Shown here one piece after another: positions 63,291 through 64,000 of a DNA stretch of 64,000 nucleotides; the first letter of the stretch is position 1, and each line of letters starts with the position of its first letter. The stretch is taken from NCBI GenBank assembly GCA_037957365.1, contig JARHVA010001427.1:248001-312000 (forward strand). The letters run 5' to 3'. The position numbers and the translations under genes were made by a program. This stretch comes from Torreya grandis (Eukaryota > Streptophyta > Pinopsida > Cupressales > Taxaceae). The notes beneath the pieces were generated by a model, which did no database searches, had not been told where the DNA came from, and saw nothing but the letters and a program-made list of their open reading frames with translations.

Positions 63291-63790
63291 GGATGTGGAC
63301 CCAACTAGTAGAAGTTAGTAGGCATAAGTTTAGGGAGGTGACCCAAATGCATAGGCAATATTGGTATTAGCTACTACACAGGCACATGTTGTATCACTAC
63401 AGGGTTAGGTGGTTATAGTTACAAGAGGGACCATGCTAGAGCTTCACTAGCCTTGGTTATACAAGATAGAGACTCCTTGAGATAGAGAGGAGGATCAATG
63501 GCACCTAAAAGACCACTAGGAACCATACCCATGACATGATACCTAGCCATAATAAAGGATTTTTTCTACTATGAGGCTATAGTCATAAGGCATTATTTAG
63601 ATGAGCCTTGATGGGGAAACTATAGATCTAGTTTGGTAGGTAATGCCAACATGGTGACACTTGGTCAGTTGGCCACTTTCATAGGTCAATAGATAAGTAC
63701 ATCAAGAGGATAGGTAGGGACCTCAGGAGAATAGACACTAGGACTTAGTGGTGATCCAAGAGACAATGGTGCCCTAGGGACATAATAATG
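63291..63790 (+). pseudogene. Possible C-terminal tail of the PMD pseudogene
   Basis: The same strand continues with coding-like texture (VDPTSRS, ILVLATTQAHVVSLQG, TRGTMLELH) but with dense stops. It is low complexity and rich in TAG where CAG may have stood. I cannot tell whether it belongs to the PMD gene or to a neighbouring element. Confidence 0.35.
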
Positions 63791-64000
63791 ATAGTTCATA
63801 TATATTATATTTTATTGTATATCATTTTGATTATGACATGCGAGCTGATGCGGTGAGATGTACATTTTTGAGAGAGAGAGATAAATATATATTATTTGTA
63901 TACACTATGATGTTAGACTTATGATTTATATATATGATCCTTATTTATTTCTCATGCTCTATGGTTTGTTTTGATGTTATGATGTGACATTATATTGATC
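63791..64000. other. Unassigned A+T-rich end of window
   Basis: Contains TATATATTATATTTTATTG and a GAGAGAGAGA run near 63,871-63,880. No gene seen. Confidence 0.4.

Noticed and set aside
1..64000. tRNA, rRNA, CRISPR or bacterial-type operon signals
   Set aside because: None were seen on either strand. The TGGTATCAGAGC words are retroelement primer sites and not tRNA genes.

Overview
This window looks like intergenic DNA from a seed plant with a large, repeat-filled nuclear genome. A gymnosperm such as a conifer is my best guess, but this is inference. The sequence is strongly A+T-rich. Almost everything recognisable is Ty3/gypsy LTR-retrotransposon debris in several states of decay. I see no intact ordinary host gene, no tRNA or rRNA gene and no CRISPR array. 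The only long well-preserved reading frame is a PDS5-like sequence carried by a small retroelement.

Region 1 (1-7,597): decayed sequence, an LTR-like block (about 2,295-3,572, minus), a partial chromovirus LTR (about 3,580-4,628) and unassigned A+T-rich sequence with a degenerate TCATCTACATTT repeat. Region 2 (7,598-16,330): a chromovirus (Tekay/Del-like) on the minus strand, with gag, RT, RNase H, integrase, an initiator-Met tRNA primer site and a 1.6-kb LTR. It directly abuts the gag of a second, older copy of the same family. Region 3 (16,331-22,600): an inverted copy of the first LTR block followed by a decayed plus-strand gag, then unassigned sequence with roughly 110-bp degenerate repeats.

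Region 4 (22,600-52,400) is the core of the window and is best read as a three-level nest. An outer Tat-like element on the minus strand (gag at 50,141-52,400, RNase H/RT/integrase at 22,600-26,015) is split by a second, roughly 20-kb Tat-like element (26,016-50,140). The second element has two direct 6.3-kb LTRs and its own gag-protease-RNase H-RT-RNase H-integrase. Each giant LTR contains the remains of a long unrecognised protein of about 1,000 residues in the same sense as the element (called ORF-X here). A 4,157-bp plus-strand element (28,688-32,844) sits inside one giant LTR, within ORF-X. It has 1.26-kb LTRs, a perfect CTCTC target duplication, a primer site, a polypurine tract and, in place of gag-pol, an intronless frame resembling the N-terminal HEAT-repeat part of the cohesin regulator PDS5. 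The other giant LTR preserves the empty insertion site.

Region 5 (52,400-64,000): a long (AC)n microsatellite, unassigned sequence, a decayed plus-strand Tat-like element truncated near 59,200, a G/T-skewed stretch with repeated palindromic ATCGATGGTCA-type motifs, and a plus-strand plant mobile domain (PMD) pseudogene whose stops mostly look like C-to-T or G-to-A changes.

All homology calls are from recognising family motifs by eye; no database search was run, and boundaries marked approximate are so.
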